Part shown: positions 1-9,000 of the stretch, in pieces
Position numbering within the stretch: the first letter of the stretch is position 1
How the letters are laid out: every line of letters begins with the position of its first letter
Assembly (NCBI GenBank): GCA_963942565.1
Contig: OZ012694.1
Coordinates: forward strand, 37,457,938-37,521,937
Direction of reading: 5' to 3'
From: Maea johnstoni
Taxonomy: Eukaryota > Annelida > Polychaeta > Spionida > Magelonidae
DNA: 64,000 bases
The notes under the pieces: model-generated
What the model saw: only the letters and a program-made list of their open reading frames with translations
Told to the model about the DNA's origin: nothing
The model's database searches: none
Made by a program: the position numbers and the translations under genes

Positions 1-967
1 AAGGATTATGATGGAGACTTCCATTGAAACCACTGCTATCAACGAGACCAAAAACAATTCTTCGAGGAAGAATACCATTCACAAGATTAGGTTCAGAGAG
101 ATCACTTCTTTGAGCACCTCTAGTGAAAAACTTCATCTGTATTTTTCTCATCGGATATTTGGCATTTCTTGTTAAAAGTGCCATTTCATGAGCCTCTCTT
201 ACACTATCACTAATTGTTTTGTGAGCTGCATACAATACAGCTTTATCAATTGCAATGTTGTAACGAGAGGTGTCATCAAAGGCCATGAGAGCAAACTTTT
301 GATCAGCTCTTTGTAATTTGATATTCATTTCAACTTTGTTTAACAGGAGTTTTCCCTGACTGAAAATTTCACTGTGCAAACGTCCCAAAGTTTCAAAGCT
401 TTTACTTAATTTTGATATAAACAACCTGGCAGTTGCCCCTGAGTTTTGAGTCTTTTCAGTGAGGTCAAGGTCTTTAGAATAAGAATCTAACTCTCCCTTG
501 TCTTTGTAAAACAAACCAGTTTTAAGATGCTCTTCTTTTGAATCAGAGTTGTATGAAAGAAGACACTCCAAATATGATCGATAAGGATACAAAGTATCAT
601 TTCCACTAACGGCTTTCCCATTCAAATGAACCTCAATACTTTTGAAGCATGTCGCATGGAAGTAGTTGATTGGGAATACCAAAGACTGGTCAGGGATTGC
701 TGCCTCTGGATCAGCATCTTCCTCCAGCTCATCACCATCTTGATCTAAGATCCGTGTTTGCATATACAAAAAGATATAATCAGGATCGATGTATTCACGA
801 TCACCAGTGTGAATTTTGAATTCTAAAGGACCTCCTCGATCAAGTGATGTCAAGGGATAGTACTTTTCAAAACGAGTTCCTTCTATGCTGGTTTGTGTTG
901 GAGGAAGATTAAATAAATCTAGTTCGGATTTCACACATTCACAACTATCCATATGCAAAAGTGACAT
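1..967 (-). CDS. Polinton major capsid protein, N-terminal ~320 residues (runs off left edge)
   Basis: The frame read from 967 down to the window edge begins MSLLHMDSCEC and then contains SELDLFNLPPTQTSIE. This is the hallmark N-terminus of the proteins annotated in many animals as F54H12.2-like, which are Polinton double-jelly-roll major capsid proteins. I chose the Met at 967 over an in-frame Met at 952 because relatives start MSLLH and because it leaves only four bases after the preceding gene's stop at 972. The major capsid would form the icosahedral shell of the predicted virion. The C-terminal half is outside the window. The frame is open throughout what is visible. Confidence 0.85.
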   Translation of the reverse strand, partial: MSLLHMDSCECVKSELDLFNLPPTQTSIEGTRFEKYYPLTSLDRGGPLEFKIHTGDREYIDPDYIFLYMQTRILDQDGDELEEDADPEAAIPDQSLVFPINYFHATCFKSIEVHLNGKAVSGNDTLYPYRSYLECLLSYNSDSKEEHLKTGLFYKDKGELDSYSKDLDLTEKTQNSGATARLFISKLSKSFETLGRLHSEIFSQGKLLLNKVEMNIKLQRADQKFALMAFDDTSRYNIAIDKAVLYAAHKTISDSVREAHEMALLTRNAKYPMRKIQMKFFTRGAQRSDLSEPNLVNGILPRRIVFGLVDSSGFNGSLHHNP

Positions 968-971
968 TTTC

Positions 972-1403
972 TTATTCAAATATGTCTTCTGAAAATTTTT
1001 GTCTTTTAGATTTTTTCTGTACTCTGTTTCGAAGTCGCTTCAAACACTTAGCTCTGTGTTTATATGACCCTCCCTTCATCTCAGTAACTTTTCCAATGAA
1101 GTCATTTAAACCCTCTTTTCCTCTGTGTTTTAGGGACTCTTTAAATTCTTTATCTTCTAATACCACATCTGATAGTACTCTTGTTCCAGTTTTCAAAAGA
1201 GATTTACCAGCAGATTTTGCTGTTCTTTTCAAGGCAGGTACTATTGTCTTTGATACTATAGGCATGACCTTTCGGAATAAGGAACTTAAAAACCCTCCAA
1301 GACCATAGCCATCTTGCTGTACATCTCCAACAAAAACTGGAAGACCATGTCCATAATGAACACGATACAGTTCAGGATTAGGAACATATGGCACTCTAGT
1401 CAT
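972..1403 (-). CDS. pVI-like membrane-active virion protein of the Polinton
   Basis: This is a 143-residue basic protein. Around residue 35 a Gly-Gly site (YGLGGFLSSLFRKV) is followed by a predicted amphipathic helix. A second Gly-Gly (EMKGGSY) comes near residue 110, and a Lys/Arg-rich tail follows. A short leader, a GG site and an amphipathic helix is the layout of adenovirus pVI/pX-type precursors cleaved by the adenain protease, and Polintons usually carry such a gene next to the capsid genes. It sits between minor and major capsid genes and overlaps the upstream ORF by 8 bases. The role (membrane disruption, capsid cementing) is inferred from layout and position only. Confidence 0.55.
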   Translation of the reverse strand: MTRVPYVPNPELYRVHYGHGLPVFVGDVQQDGYGLGGFLSSLFRKVMPIVSKTIVPALKRTAKSAGKSLLKTGTRVLSDVVLEDKEFKESLKHRGKEGLNDFIGKVTEMKGGSYKHRAKCLKRLRNRVQKKSKRQKFSEDIFE

Positions 1404-2244
1404 GCTTTACTTTTTGTCTAAAATGGAGTTTAACAATAACTTTACCGTACTTAAAACGTATACATTGTCCTAAATCATCTGCAACTTTTATCTCAATATG
1501 TTGAAAAAAGTCATTTGCCAATGGAAGATAGTGAGGTGTCTCAAAGACTTTTTGAATATAGTCTCCATTTTTACCATCGACAGAAACGGTCCTTAACAAT
1601 GGTACAAATCTGTCTCCAACTAGTGTGTCTTTAACAATATTTGAATAGACATAGAGATTATATAGGTCTGTGCCAAGTACAGGCTGACTTTTTGATTTAA
1701 TTTTCTTTCTTTGTTTGGCTGCCTCTCCCCGATTATCAAAGAGAGCACTGGTAAATCCAAACATTTCAGCAATATCTGAATGAATTTCAATGAATTCATT
1801 TTTTGCCAAGACAACAGTAACACCATCTTTTAAATCATCACTACTATCATTTTCATAGTTAAGCATTTCTTTTTTAAAAAACCCTTTGAATATGTTTGGT
1901 ATGGTATCATTAATGGCTGTAATCAAGGTATCAATTGATCTATAAAACCCTGGCTCTATCTGTCTTGTAAACAACTGAACAGTTGGCCCCCTCTGGATAC
2001 CTAAGTGTACTACATTATGGGGTGGCAAAACATTGTAGAATGAGTATGGATAATTTATTTCAACCAATGCTACTTCCCAGTCTTTTGATGGTAGCTCTAA
2101 AGCTCGAGGAAGTGGAGTGATATAGTGACTCGTTTTGTTATTATTGGAGGAGGATTTCACATTACTTGGTAAAATTACATAAAAAGATTTGTATGAAGCA
2201 TCCATTTTTCCATCAAATGGATATCCAAGATAGTCCACTTCCAA
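1396..2244 (-). CDS. Polinton minor capsid (penton-like) protein
   Basis: This is a 282-residue protein. The segment around residues 30-80 (HYITPLPRALELPSKDWEVA, then LVEINYPYSFYNV) is typical of the Polinton minor capsid protein, predicted to be a single jelly roll equivalent to the adenovirus penton base at the fivefold vertices. Its neighbours support this: it overlaps the pVI-like gene downstream by 8 bases and the upstream gene by 32 bases. Length is near normal for the family. The family call rests on remembered motif similarity and gene order, not on a search. Confidence 0.7.
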   Translation of the reverse strand: MEVDYLGYPFDGKMDASYKSFYVILPSNVKSSSNNNKTSHYITPLPRALELPSKDWEVALVEINYPYSFYNVLPPHNVVHLGIQRGPTVQLFTRQIEPGFYRSIDTLITAINDTIPNIFKGFFKKEMLNYENDSSDDLKDGVTVVLAKNEFIEIHSDIAEMFGFTSALFDNRGEAAKQRKKIKSKSQPVLGTDLYNLYVYSNIVKDTLVGDRFVPLLRTVSVDGKNGDYIQKVFETPHYLPLANDFFQHIEIKVADDLGQCIRFKYGKVIVKLHFRQKVKHD

Positions 2245-2791
2245 TCTGCAATTCAGTACTTTTACCCTTTTTCCTTCCTGATTTTCGTGGAAAGGTTAAC
2301 TTCATCCATGCATTTGGTACACCAATCTCAAGTAGTTTTCTATAAAATTCTAATGCAGCAATTGGAATATCTTTATCAGAAGTAATTGTTATTTTCTTCA
2401 TTATAAATTGAAATAGTTTTATTATATTTGAATTTGCAAATGGTTTACCATCTATGATTACCTCTAACTGATTATTCCATGTAATTTGATCCTTAAAACG
2501 TTGGAGATGATGTAAGATGCTGGAAACAAAAGGTTGAATTGCAGTTGGAATAGAATCTATGATAAAATCATAATCCTTTGTAGTATCATTAGATTTTGGT
2601 TCTGACATTGCTGATGGTATTTGAATGTTCCGTTTTAGAGCTTTTTCTTGATTATAAAGTTTCATTTTTACATCTGGAGGCAGAGATGTATCATAGAGAA
2701 CATTTACATCTTGTCTTTTGTCAGTGCCTTTGTGGGTTTGATACTTCTTGAAAGTTTCAAGAGGAATGATTATACTTTCTTGAAAGCTCAT
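2213..2791 (-). CDS. Polinton small protein of unknown function (192 aa)
   Basis: This 192-residue ORF lies between the minor capsid gene and a short basic gene, overlapping the latter by 4 bases (an ATGA-type junction) and the former by 32. I do not recognise a domain. The protein is mixed polar with a predicted helical middle, and near the C-terminus a basic patch (RKSGRKKGKS) precedes a Gly/Ile-rich tail (LQIGSGLSWI). Similar-sized genes of unknown function occupy this place in other Polintons, so it is probably a virion or assembly component. Confidence 0.6.
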   Translation of the reverse strand: MSFQESIIIPLETFKKYQTHKGTDKRQDVNVLYDTSLPPDVKMKLYNQEKALKRNIQIPSAMSEPKSNDTTKDYDFIIDSIPTAIQPFVSSILHHLQRFKDQITWNNQLEVIIDGKPFANSNIIKLFQFIMKKITITSDKDIPIAALEFYRKLLEIGVPNAWMKLTFPRKSGRKKGKSTELQIGSGLSWISI

Positions 2792-3114
2792 TTTGGAAAA
2801 AGGGATGTTAAAGCAGTCAAGGCAATAGGAATAAGTGAACCTAAGAAGCCACCTTTTTGTTGCAAGATTTCTCTTTTATACTTCATCGGTTCCGATTTTC
2901 TCACTACTTGTCTCATAGACTTTTTGAATCTTTTTAATTTGCTGTGGTCTTCCTTCTTCAATGGTACATTACCATACAGAACATTTATGATGCATTCTAT
3001 TATTGCTTTAAGTTCCCCATTGTTAGCCAAGCTGATAAGCATATTTCTTCTTCGTTTCTGTTTACTTTTACCTAGAAGAGTTAGGAAATCTTTATGTTTC
3101 AATACCTTGGCCAT
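2788..3114 (-). CDS. small basic virion-type protein with C-terminal hydrophobic segment
   Basis: This is a 108-residue Lys/Arg-rich protein. Near residue 87 a Gly-Gly (QQKGGFLGSL) introduces a strongly hydrophobic C-terminal stretch (IPIALTALTSLF). A basic body followed by a GG motif and a membrane-active tail is common in Polinton and adintovirus genomes and resembles adenovirus core or pX-type precursors. Its start overlaps the stop of the ATPase gene by one base, and its stop overlaps the next start by four bases. Processing at the GG site is inferred. Confidence 0.55.
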   Translation of the reverse strand: MAKVLKHKDFLTLLGKSKQKRRRNMLISLANNGELKAIIECIINVLYGNVPLKKEDHSKLKRFKKSMRQVVRKSEPMKYKREILQQKGGFLGSLIPIALTALTSLFPK

Positions 3115-3776
3115 TACAATGACGGAACGTAAACCCTTTGGAATCCGTCAAATATATCTGATCTTAATCTTGCCTGTGGAGGAGTCTTTTGGCTCCCATC
3201 TACGAAAAGATAGCCATTAGATCTATCTGCAGCCATCTCAAAGATTTTAAGGAACAATCTTTGGTTTCTAGGCATAATCTTCTTGGCTAGCATATATGGC
3301 ATTGATTTATCAATAGGATTATTAAATATTACAAGGTAGTGCGAACACCTTAGGATTGTTTTGCGCTCTTTTCCTTCATAGAATAAATTTTGTAGAATCA
3401 AAATCCAACTGACAGAACAGTGGTGACACTTTTTTGAAATAAGAGATGTTAATGATGAACTTTTGACAGATTCAATCATTAAATCATCATAAATATGTAA
3501 ACCATATTTACCGGGTTGTATGTAGGCATCAAGATTTTCTGGAAGACCTCTCACAGTGATAATTTCATTTTGAAACGTATTTTCAATCGTTCTTATAGTA
3601 TCATTATATTCCCCATAAAACCATATTATATAATCCACAGGTTTGTCAATGAGGGAATATTTCTGTTTGATTAGACTTAAGCAAAATGTGGTCTTTCCAA
3701 CAAGGGGAGGACCAGACACTACCATTCCAAATGGTGCTTTTATTCTTGCATCAAAAATGTCCAATGTCTCAGCCAT
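3114..3776 (-). CDS. Polinton genome-packaging ATPase (FtsK/HerA, A32-like)
   Basis: This is a 220-residue P-loop ATPase. The Walker A motif is GPPLVGKTTF at about residues 22-31, followed by a hydrophobic strand ending in Asp-Asp (GLHIYDDL, about 92-99) as Walker B. A sensor-like strand ending in Gln (LILQNLF, about 126-132) comes next. The size and motif spacing fit the packaging ATPases of Polintons, virophages and poxvirus A32, which pump the genome into the preformed capsid. The gene lies directly downstream of the integrase gene and upstream of the structural genes. Confidence 0.85.
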   Translation of the reverse strand: MAETLDIFDARIKAPFGMVVSGPPLVGKTTFCLSLIKQKYSLIDKPVDYIIWFYGEYNDTIRTIENTFQNEIITVRGLPENLDAYIQPGKYGLHIYDDLMIESVKSSSLTSLISKKCHHCSVSWILILQNLFYEGKERKTILRCSHYLVIFNNPIDKSMPYMLAKKIMPRNQRLFLKIFEMAADRSNGYLFVDGSQKTPPQARLRSDIFDGFQRVYVPSL

Positions 3777-3854
3777 GGTTCTTGATAAATTCTCTAGAGT
3801 AACATCCTATCTCATAAACATTGTTAAGTATGGTGATGTCACTTTTGATGTTAT

Positions 3855-4967
3855 TTACAAATTGGACAACTGAGAGGCATTGATCCATTCATCAAAGCTG
3901 TCTGGCCATCCTCTGTAATGAACGAAATATTGTTTCTTTCCCTTTCTGACTCTCCTTTTAAGTATATCTATTTTGTATTCTTCATTTTCAGATATTTCAA
4001 TCTTTTGTAATTCTTGTTTATAGAATGCGCCATCTAGAATTTCACCATTCAAGTCTATGATTTTGTATACAGGAGGATTTGTTGCTATTTGATCAATAAC
4101 AGTGAAATATTCATCAGTCCATTTTGGAAGATATCCCTTTTTGAATATTCTTCTTAATTTTGATAAACGTACCTTGTCACCTATCTTGAATTTATATTGA
4201 GGAGACTTTCTTTGCTGAATATGTTTCTTGTACTGTTTTTCCCACAATATGGATTCATTTTTTGGATTGACTGCAGCTGGTGTCATCCCAATGCTTCTGT
4301 GAATACTATTGTTATATGCATAAACAAGGTCTTGGAGAACATCTATATAATTCAATGTATTGTGCTTAGTAAAATACTTGAACATTTTGTCTTTCAGTGT
4401 ACGATTCCATCTTTCAACGATGGAACCCTTAGTATCTGATTTAGTAGAAAATAATTTCACATCATGTTTTTTTAGGAAAGCTTTGAAATCTTTATTATGG
4501 AATTCAGTGCCATCGTCAGTCTGAAGATATTTTGGTTTCCTTGTTTTGAATAAAAACTGAAAGGCATTTATTATTTCAGTTCTTGTCTTACTCTTCAGAG
4601 GTAAAGCAAATGCAAAGCGAGAAAAAACATCAATAACTGTTAATAGGTATTGATAACCTTTATTGTATCTTTTAAGATTAATTAAAAATGCTAAATCAGC
4701 TTGCCATTGATAGTCTATGCCTTTTGATAAGGTTTTTCTTCTCTTAAATCTATGTCTTAGGGGTTTGTGAAGGGTGTATGCATCCTGACTTGCTAACCAT
4801 ATTTTTACATCTCTTAAAGTCACCTTCGTGTATTTCTCTTTGACAAATCTAAATAGTTTTGAAGCTGAAGAAAATCCAGCAGGATGTTTTGGATCAAAGT
4901 AGATATTTTGAAGATGATGGTATACTGAAATTGGTACTCTTTTGTTGCTTTGTTTTTGTCCTTTCAT
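3855..4967 (-). CDS. Polinton retroviral-type integrase with C-terminal chromodomain
   Basis: This is a 370-residue DDE integrase. The catalytic core spans about residues 80-235: first Asp in QWQADL (about D91), second in LQTDDGTEF (about D151) and Glu in IVERWNRTLK (about E185). The N-terminal 80 residues are helical and basic. An SH3-like segment follows the core (KIGDKVRLSK), and the last ~42 residues form a chromodomain with the aromatic cage region (YFVHYRGWPDSFDEW). The enzyme inserts the element and makes 6-bp target duplications in this family. The chromodomain suggests targeting to modified histone tails. All three acidic residues are present. Confidence 0.92.
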   Translation of the reverse strand: MKGQKQSNKRVPISVYHHLQNIYFDPKHPAGFSSASKLFRFVKEKYTKVTLRDVKIWLASQDAYTLHKPLRHRFKRRKTLSKGIDYQWQADLAFLINLKRYNKGYQYLLTVIDVFSRFAFALPLKSKTRTEIINAFQFLFKTRKPKYLQTDDGTEFHNKDFKAFLKKHDVKLFSTKSDTKGSIVERWNRTLKDKMFKYFTKHNTLNYIDVLQDLVYAYNNSIHRSIGMTPAAVNPKNESILWEKQYKKHIQQRKSPQYKFKIGDKVRLSKLRRIFKKGYLPKWTDEYFTVIDQIATNPPVYKIIDLNGEILDGAFYKQELQKIEISENEEYKIDILKRRVRKGKKQYFVHYRGWPDSFDEWINASQLSNL

Positions 4968-5007
4968 ATTGAGTCTCTAAACAAAGATGTATACTCAGAT
5001 CACCAAT

Positions 5008-5394
5008 TTACTTGAAGAATATGGGAATGTAAGCCATTTTGCCAAGTTTCATGTGTTCAGGTATTTCAAAAGGAAGATCTTGTTTTCCTTCTGTTCCTGA
5101 TTTAGCTTGCTTCGCAGCTGCCTCTTCATTATCTTTGTTAGCATTTTGGCGTTTCAGTTGCCTTTTTTCCTTTTCTTTCAAGTAAGTAGTCTGACAACTG
5201 TTACAGCGATTTGCATCTTTTTGAAAATATTTTTGATCATCAAAGGGTCTATGACACCTCTTACATTCACGAAAGCAATTCTGCGAGCATTTAATACAAT
5301 ATTTCTTTCCTTGTGCTAACTTATTGTATGATCTACACCATATGCAAGGTTTCTGAATATCTTCAAACTCTGTATCTGAACTGGAAACACTCAT
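5008..5394 (-). CDS. zinc-cluster protein of the Polinton
   Basis: This is a 128-residue protein. Residues 15-70 hold paired Cys motifs (CIWC, CIKC, CKRC, CNSC) plus His, consistent with two or three zinc ribbons. A highly charged Lys/Glu segment follows (TYLKEKEKRQLKRQ). It could bind nucleic acid. It lies between the integrase and the early-type small genes. No specific function can be assigned. Confidence 0.6.
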   Translation of the reverse strand: MSVSSSDTEFEDIQKPCIWCRSYNKLAQGKKYCIKCSQNCFRECKRCHRPFDDQKYFQKDANRCNSCQTTYLKEKEKRQLKRQNANKDNEEAAAKQAKSGTEGKQDLPFEIPEHMKLGKMAYIPIFFK

Positions 5395-5552
5395 AATGAC
5401 TGATCGTGTTGGCTTTCCTGAGAAATAAGGATGGACCGCTCTTATCTCACAGTTTTTTTCTGAGTGGTCATGGGTTTATGGCACTATTTTTAGGTCTACA
5501 GAGATACATTAATTCTTTGAACTCATTTCTTTGTGACAATCAATCCTTCAGT

Positions 5553-5711
5553 TCAAGATCTAAAATGAAAGCAACAAAACAATTTCCACCATTTAAAACC
5601 TTCCCCATCAACATTATCCATTTTATGATTGCAGCATGAGCAATCACATTCAATATTCTCAACACCAGCAGTTAGTGTAGGAAGCTTTCTATTATTAGTT
5701 GGAATCTCCAT
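5553..5711 (-). CDS. possible 52-residue Cys-rich protein of the Polinton
   Basis: A short open frame starts at 5711, overlapping the end of the PC4-like gene by 17 bases, and ends at 5553. It encodes a 52-residue product with a dense Cys cluster (IECDCSCCNHK) and a Trp/Cys-rich end (FKWWKLFCCFHF). It fills much of the otherwise empty 300 bases between the PC4-like and zinc-cluster genes and continues the overlapping gene style of the element. It is short enough to have arisen by chance. Confidence 0.35.
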   Translation of the reverse strand: MEIPTNNRKLPTLTAGVENIECDCSCCNHKMDNVDGEGFKWWKLFCCFHFRS

Positions 5712-6018
5712 CTTCGTCTTCATTATCAGAACTGAGATTCTCAGATTCCGTTTCAGAAAAAGATTTCTCAGACTTCTTTCCTTTCTTATTCTTCAGATCT
5801 TTAAATATTTTTTTAATCTTATCACGTTTCCTCAACAAAATTTCAAACTCATCAGAGGAAAATGTTAATGTTTTGCCTTTATGTTTATCAAGAAAATGAA
5901 TATATGCTTTACCACGATAGCGATTAATAGTACCCTCTTTACGAGAACCAATACTGACAACTTTGTTTGTCTTAGCCATTATAGTTCCATCATCTGAAAC
6001 ATAGTGTTCATGTGCCAT
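5695..6018 (-). CDS. small ssDNA-binding-like protein (possible PC4 fold) of the Polinton
   Basis: This is a 107-residue protein. The middle (TINRYRGKAYIHFLDKHKGK, then LTFSSDEFEILLRKRD) has a strand-strand-turn and helix pattern reminiscent of the transcriptional coactivator PC4/p15 ssDNA-binding domain. The C-terminal third alternates a Lys-rich patch with an acidic Ser/Glu/Asp tail, as in PC4 but in reverse order. It lies 20 bases downstream of the DNA polymerase gene. A replication accessory or late transcription factor are both reasonable. The fold call is weak. Confidence 0.4.
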   Translation of the reverse strand: MAHEHYVSDDGTIMAKTNKVVSIGSRKEGTINRYRGKAYIHFLDKHKGKTLTFSSDEFEILLRKRDKIKKIFKDLKNKKGKKSEKSFSETESENLSSDNEDEDGDSN

Positions 6019-6038
6019 CTCACAGTCTATTTCGTCAG

Positions 6039-9000
6039 TTACGCTTTTTTTGTTGAATAATGCCCGAAAGCTAAGGTTTTTATTCCATCAGCCAATACAA
6101 AGCGTTTATCATCCCATGGACTTAAACCTGTTTTCCTTTCCTTTGTTGAGTAAATTGTATGTTTTATTGATCTAATGGCACAAAAGTTATGTTTTTTCAA
6201 ATGGCTAGCCTCTAATGTTTCTACATAATCTTCAAAACTAATATTGTCTGTGATTTGTTTTTTGAGACCTTTGGCTTTCTTTGTATTGCAGCCTTCTTCT
6301 GTTTTTAAGGCATACATTTTTGAACGCAGACCAACAAATGCTGATGGTGAAATTCCTCCATATTCATCTTTAAATGTTCCAATTTTTTTCTTATTTTGTT
6401 CAGAATAAAGTAATGATTGCTTTGCATAATTTGAGGTATCAAAGTATCTTAAGTTATTTCTAATGTCATTGTAAATGTTTTTGGAATATATAATATAGCA
6501 CAAGGAATCAGTGTCTGTAAATAACAATACAGCATTTTCACAATACAAAGATTTAATAAATTTGTAGTGGAAAGAGTACATGTGCACTTTCGATAATTCT
6601 AAAACTGCAAAGCCAGCATAAATTGGTTTATTGAGTAATATTTGTGTTTTCATTAACTGCATAGCAACCAGTCGCTTATTGATAATTTGAAAGGTATGAA
6701 AATTAGGTTTAGAAGTAAGTGTGACAAACTTCTTATTATCTGTGACAAGTCTGATATCCACCCTCTTACGAACATCTTCAAGAAGTTTTCCATAAGCTGA
6801 GTTACATAAAAGTTTCCAAAAATCTTGCTCAAATGAGGTTTTTGCTTGCTTACGCTTCTCTGTATTGAATTGTATGAAAGAATCCATCCATGGCTTTTGG
6901 TCAAAGGCCAGGACTTTATGAATTTTGCCCAGTCTAAGACCTAATTGAAGATAAAGTTTCAAATTTCTAAAATGTAAAATGTACCTGTGTTTATCCCTCA
7001 CTGATAAAATGAGTTTTTCTGGTCCTTTTTTGCTGGGTATCCCCAGGTTTGAGGCAGTCTTTGTCATCCATGGTGACCAGTCATCTGGAGGTATACTCAT
7101 TTTCTCTGGGGCCACTGGGTAATCATTATGAAGATCATGAAGGCATTCGGGATATTCTAAGTCAACTTCGAGAATATAGCCCACGCATCCCTTATCAGGT
7201 ATAGATTTAATCTTAAGATTAGACATTTCTTTTTCAGAAAGCCAATGGAAATTTGAGAAGGGTAAATATTGTGTCATTGCATAGCCATACAGATTAGTAC
7301 AATCAAAGTACATAATATATGAATCAGGCTCATTGATGTTGTAATCATACAGTCTAGGATTATTAGCCTTAGCATATCTATTCATTATAGATGAAATACC
7401 TCCCCTTACCCCTTGGGAAATGAAGTTATACATATCAATTGAAGTCAATAACTCCAGTTTGGTATTAGACATTTTCAGTGCAGCATCCATGCCAAAGTGA
7501 GGGAGGGACAAATATTTAGTGGCCTCTAAGTTATAGCTTTGATAGGCCATTCCACGAAATGCTTCAAATACATCTACCAGCAGTAGAACATCACTTTCAA
7601 GATACTTCACCATGTATTGTTCCAGAGTGGTGCATTTAAATGTTTCCCAAACCTTTTTAGCATGGTCATAATCTTCCTTTTTGGCTTTGGTATCATTGAG
7701 ACTATCATAAAAGTCTTCTATTCTAGGTAATTTTGGGTAAGTCAATTTCTGCACTGAATCTAAAAAGTCATAACAGAATACCCCTTTCCTAAGAAAAAGA
7801 TCTATATTATTTCCTGCATAAAGTTTAGTATGCTTGAATTCATCTACTCCTTTGGTGAATAAGGAATTAACCAATTTGGAGAGAGAAGTTGGGAGAAATG
7901 CAAATGAATCAATGAAGATATATTGGTGGAAATAAACTGCATGGAAGCGCTCTTTATTTTTTGCAATAACTTTTAACTGATATTTTTTATTTTTTGCAAT
8001 ACGACCTAATTCACTAATAAGTAATTGCATATCATAGTTCATACAGTTGTGAGCAATACAAGGAATTTTGGAAGGAACAGATGCATATGTCAGATTACAT
8101 CTGTTGCACAAAGCCATTCTGTACTTGCCACTTAAATGGTCATGATCTGCACACTTCCTATTAGATGATGAGAAAGCACTTTTACAGATTTGACAAGTTT
8201 TTCGATTGTTGAATCTTCTTAGATTCCATTTGGTCCATTTAATATCGTTATATTCTGTAAAAGTGATTCGTTGAATTTCTGAATGTTGATCTTGTAGGAA
8301 CTTTACAAATACTTTGAGGCAATCTAATCCCACATATGTATATAGGTTTGAATTATGCTTTGGTTCTGTACACACACGTTTGGCCGAGAATGCTATAGGG
8401 ACATGTACCTTTTCCTTGACAACCTTTGATTTGTCATTTTTAGGAACATCACCTTTAAGGAGACATTCAAAATCATAATAAATCACAAAGGGGCTTCGGA
8501 ATTGAGCTCTGTGATTTGTGAATGAGAGATGACTGCCTTTTGATGGCATTGAATACCTTTGACACTTTTTCAAACAATACTGCATATGTTGACTAAGTTT
8601 TTGTTTTGAACTATAATTGCTTAAGCAGAATCTGCATATGAATTTCTTATAGCTATGTTGCTTGAAACTAGATCCTATAAATCTGGATAGATTCTTTATC
8701 AAATAATAATGTTTATTGAAATAAAGCAAATCAATGTGTTTACTCTCATGAGCTACAATATTCTTACTTACATAAATAGGATATGGAACAGCTGAATATC
8801 CAAAGACATTAATTGATACTTGGTTTAATGCTTCAAATTTGCTGATGTCTTTTACATTCACTGGAAACTGTACATTCTTCAAGTTTAGATTGTCAATAAA
8901 TGGTTCATAATTGTTTGGCTTCTCTGGATGTGATTTACATGGGTAAAGGTGAGCTAAAACGGCATACAAGAAACACTTGTTATTATCACAATTAACAGTT

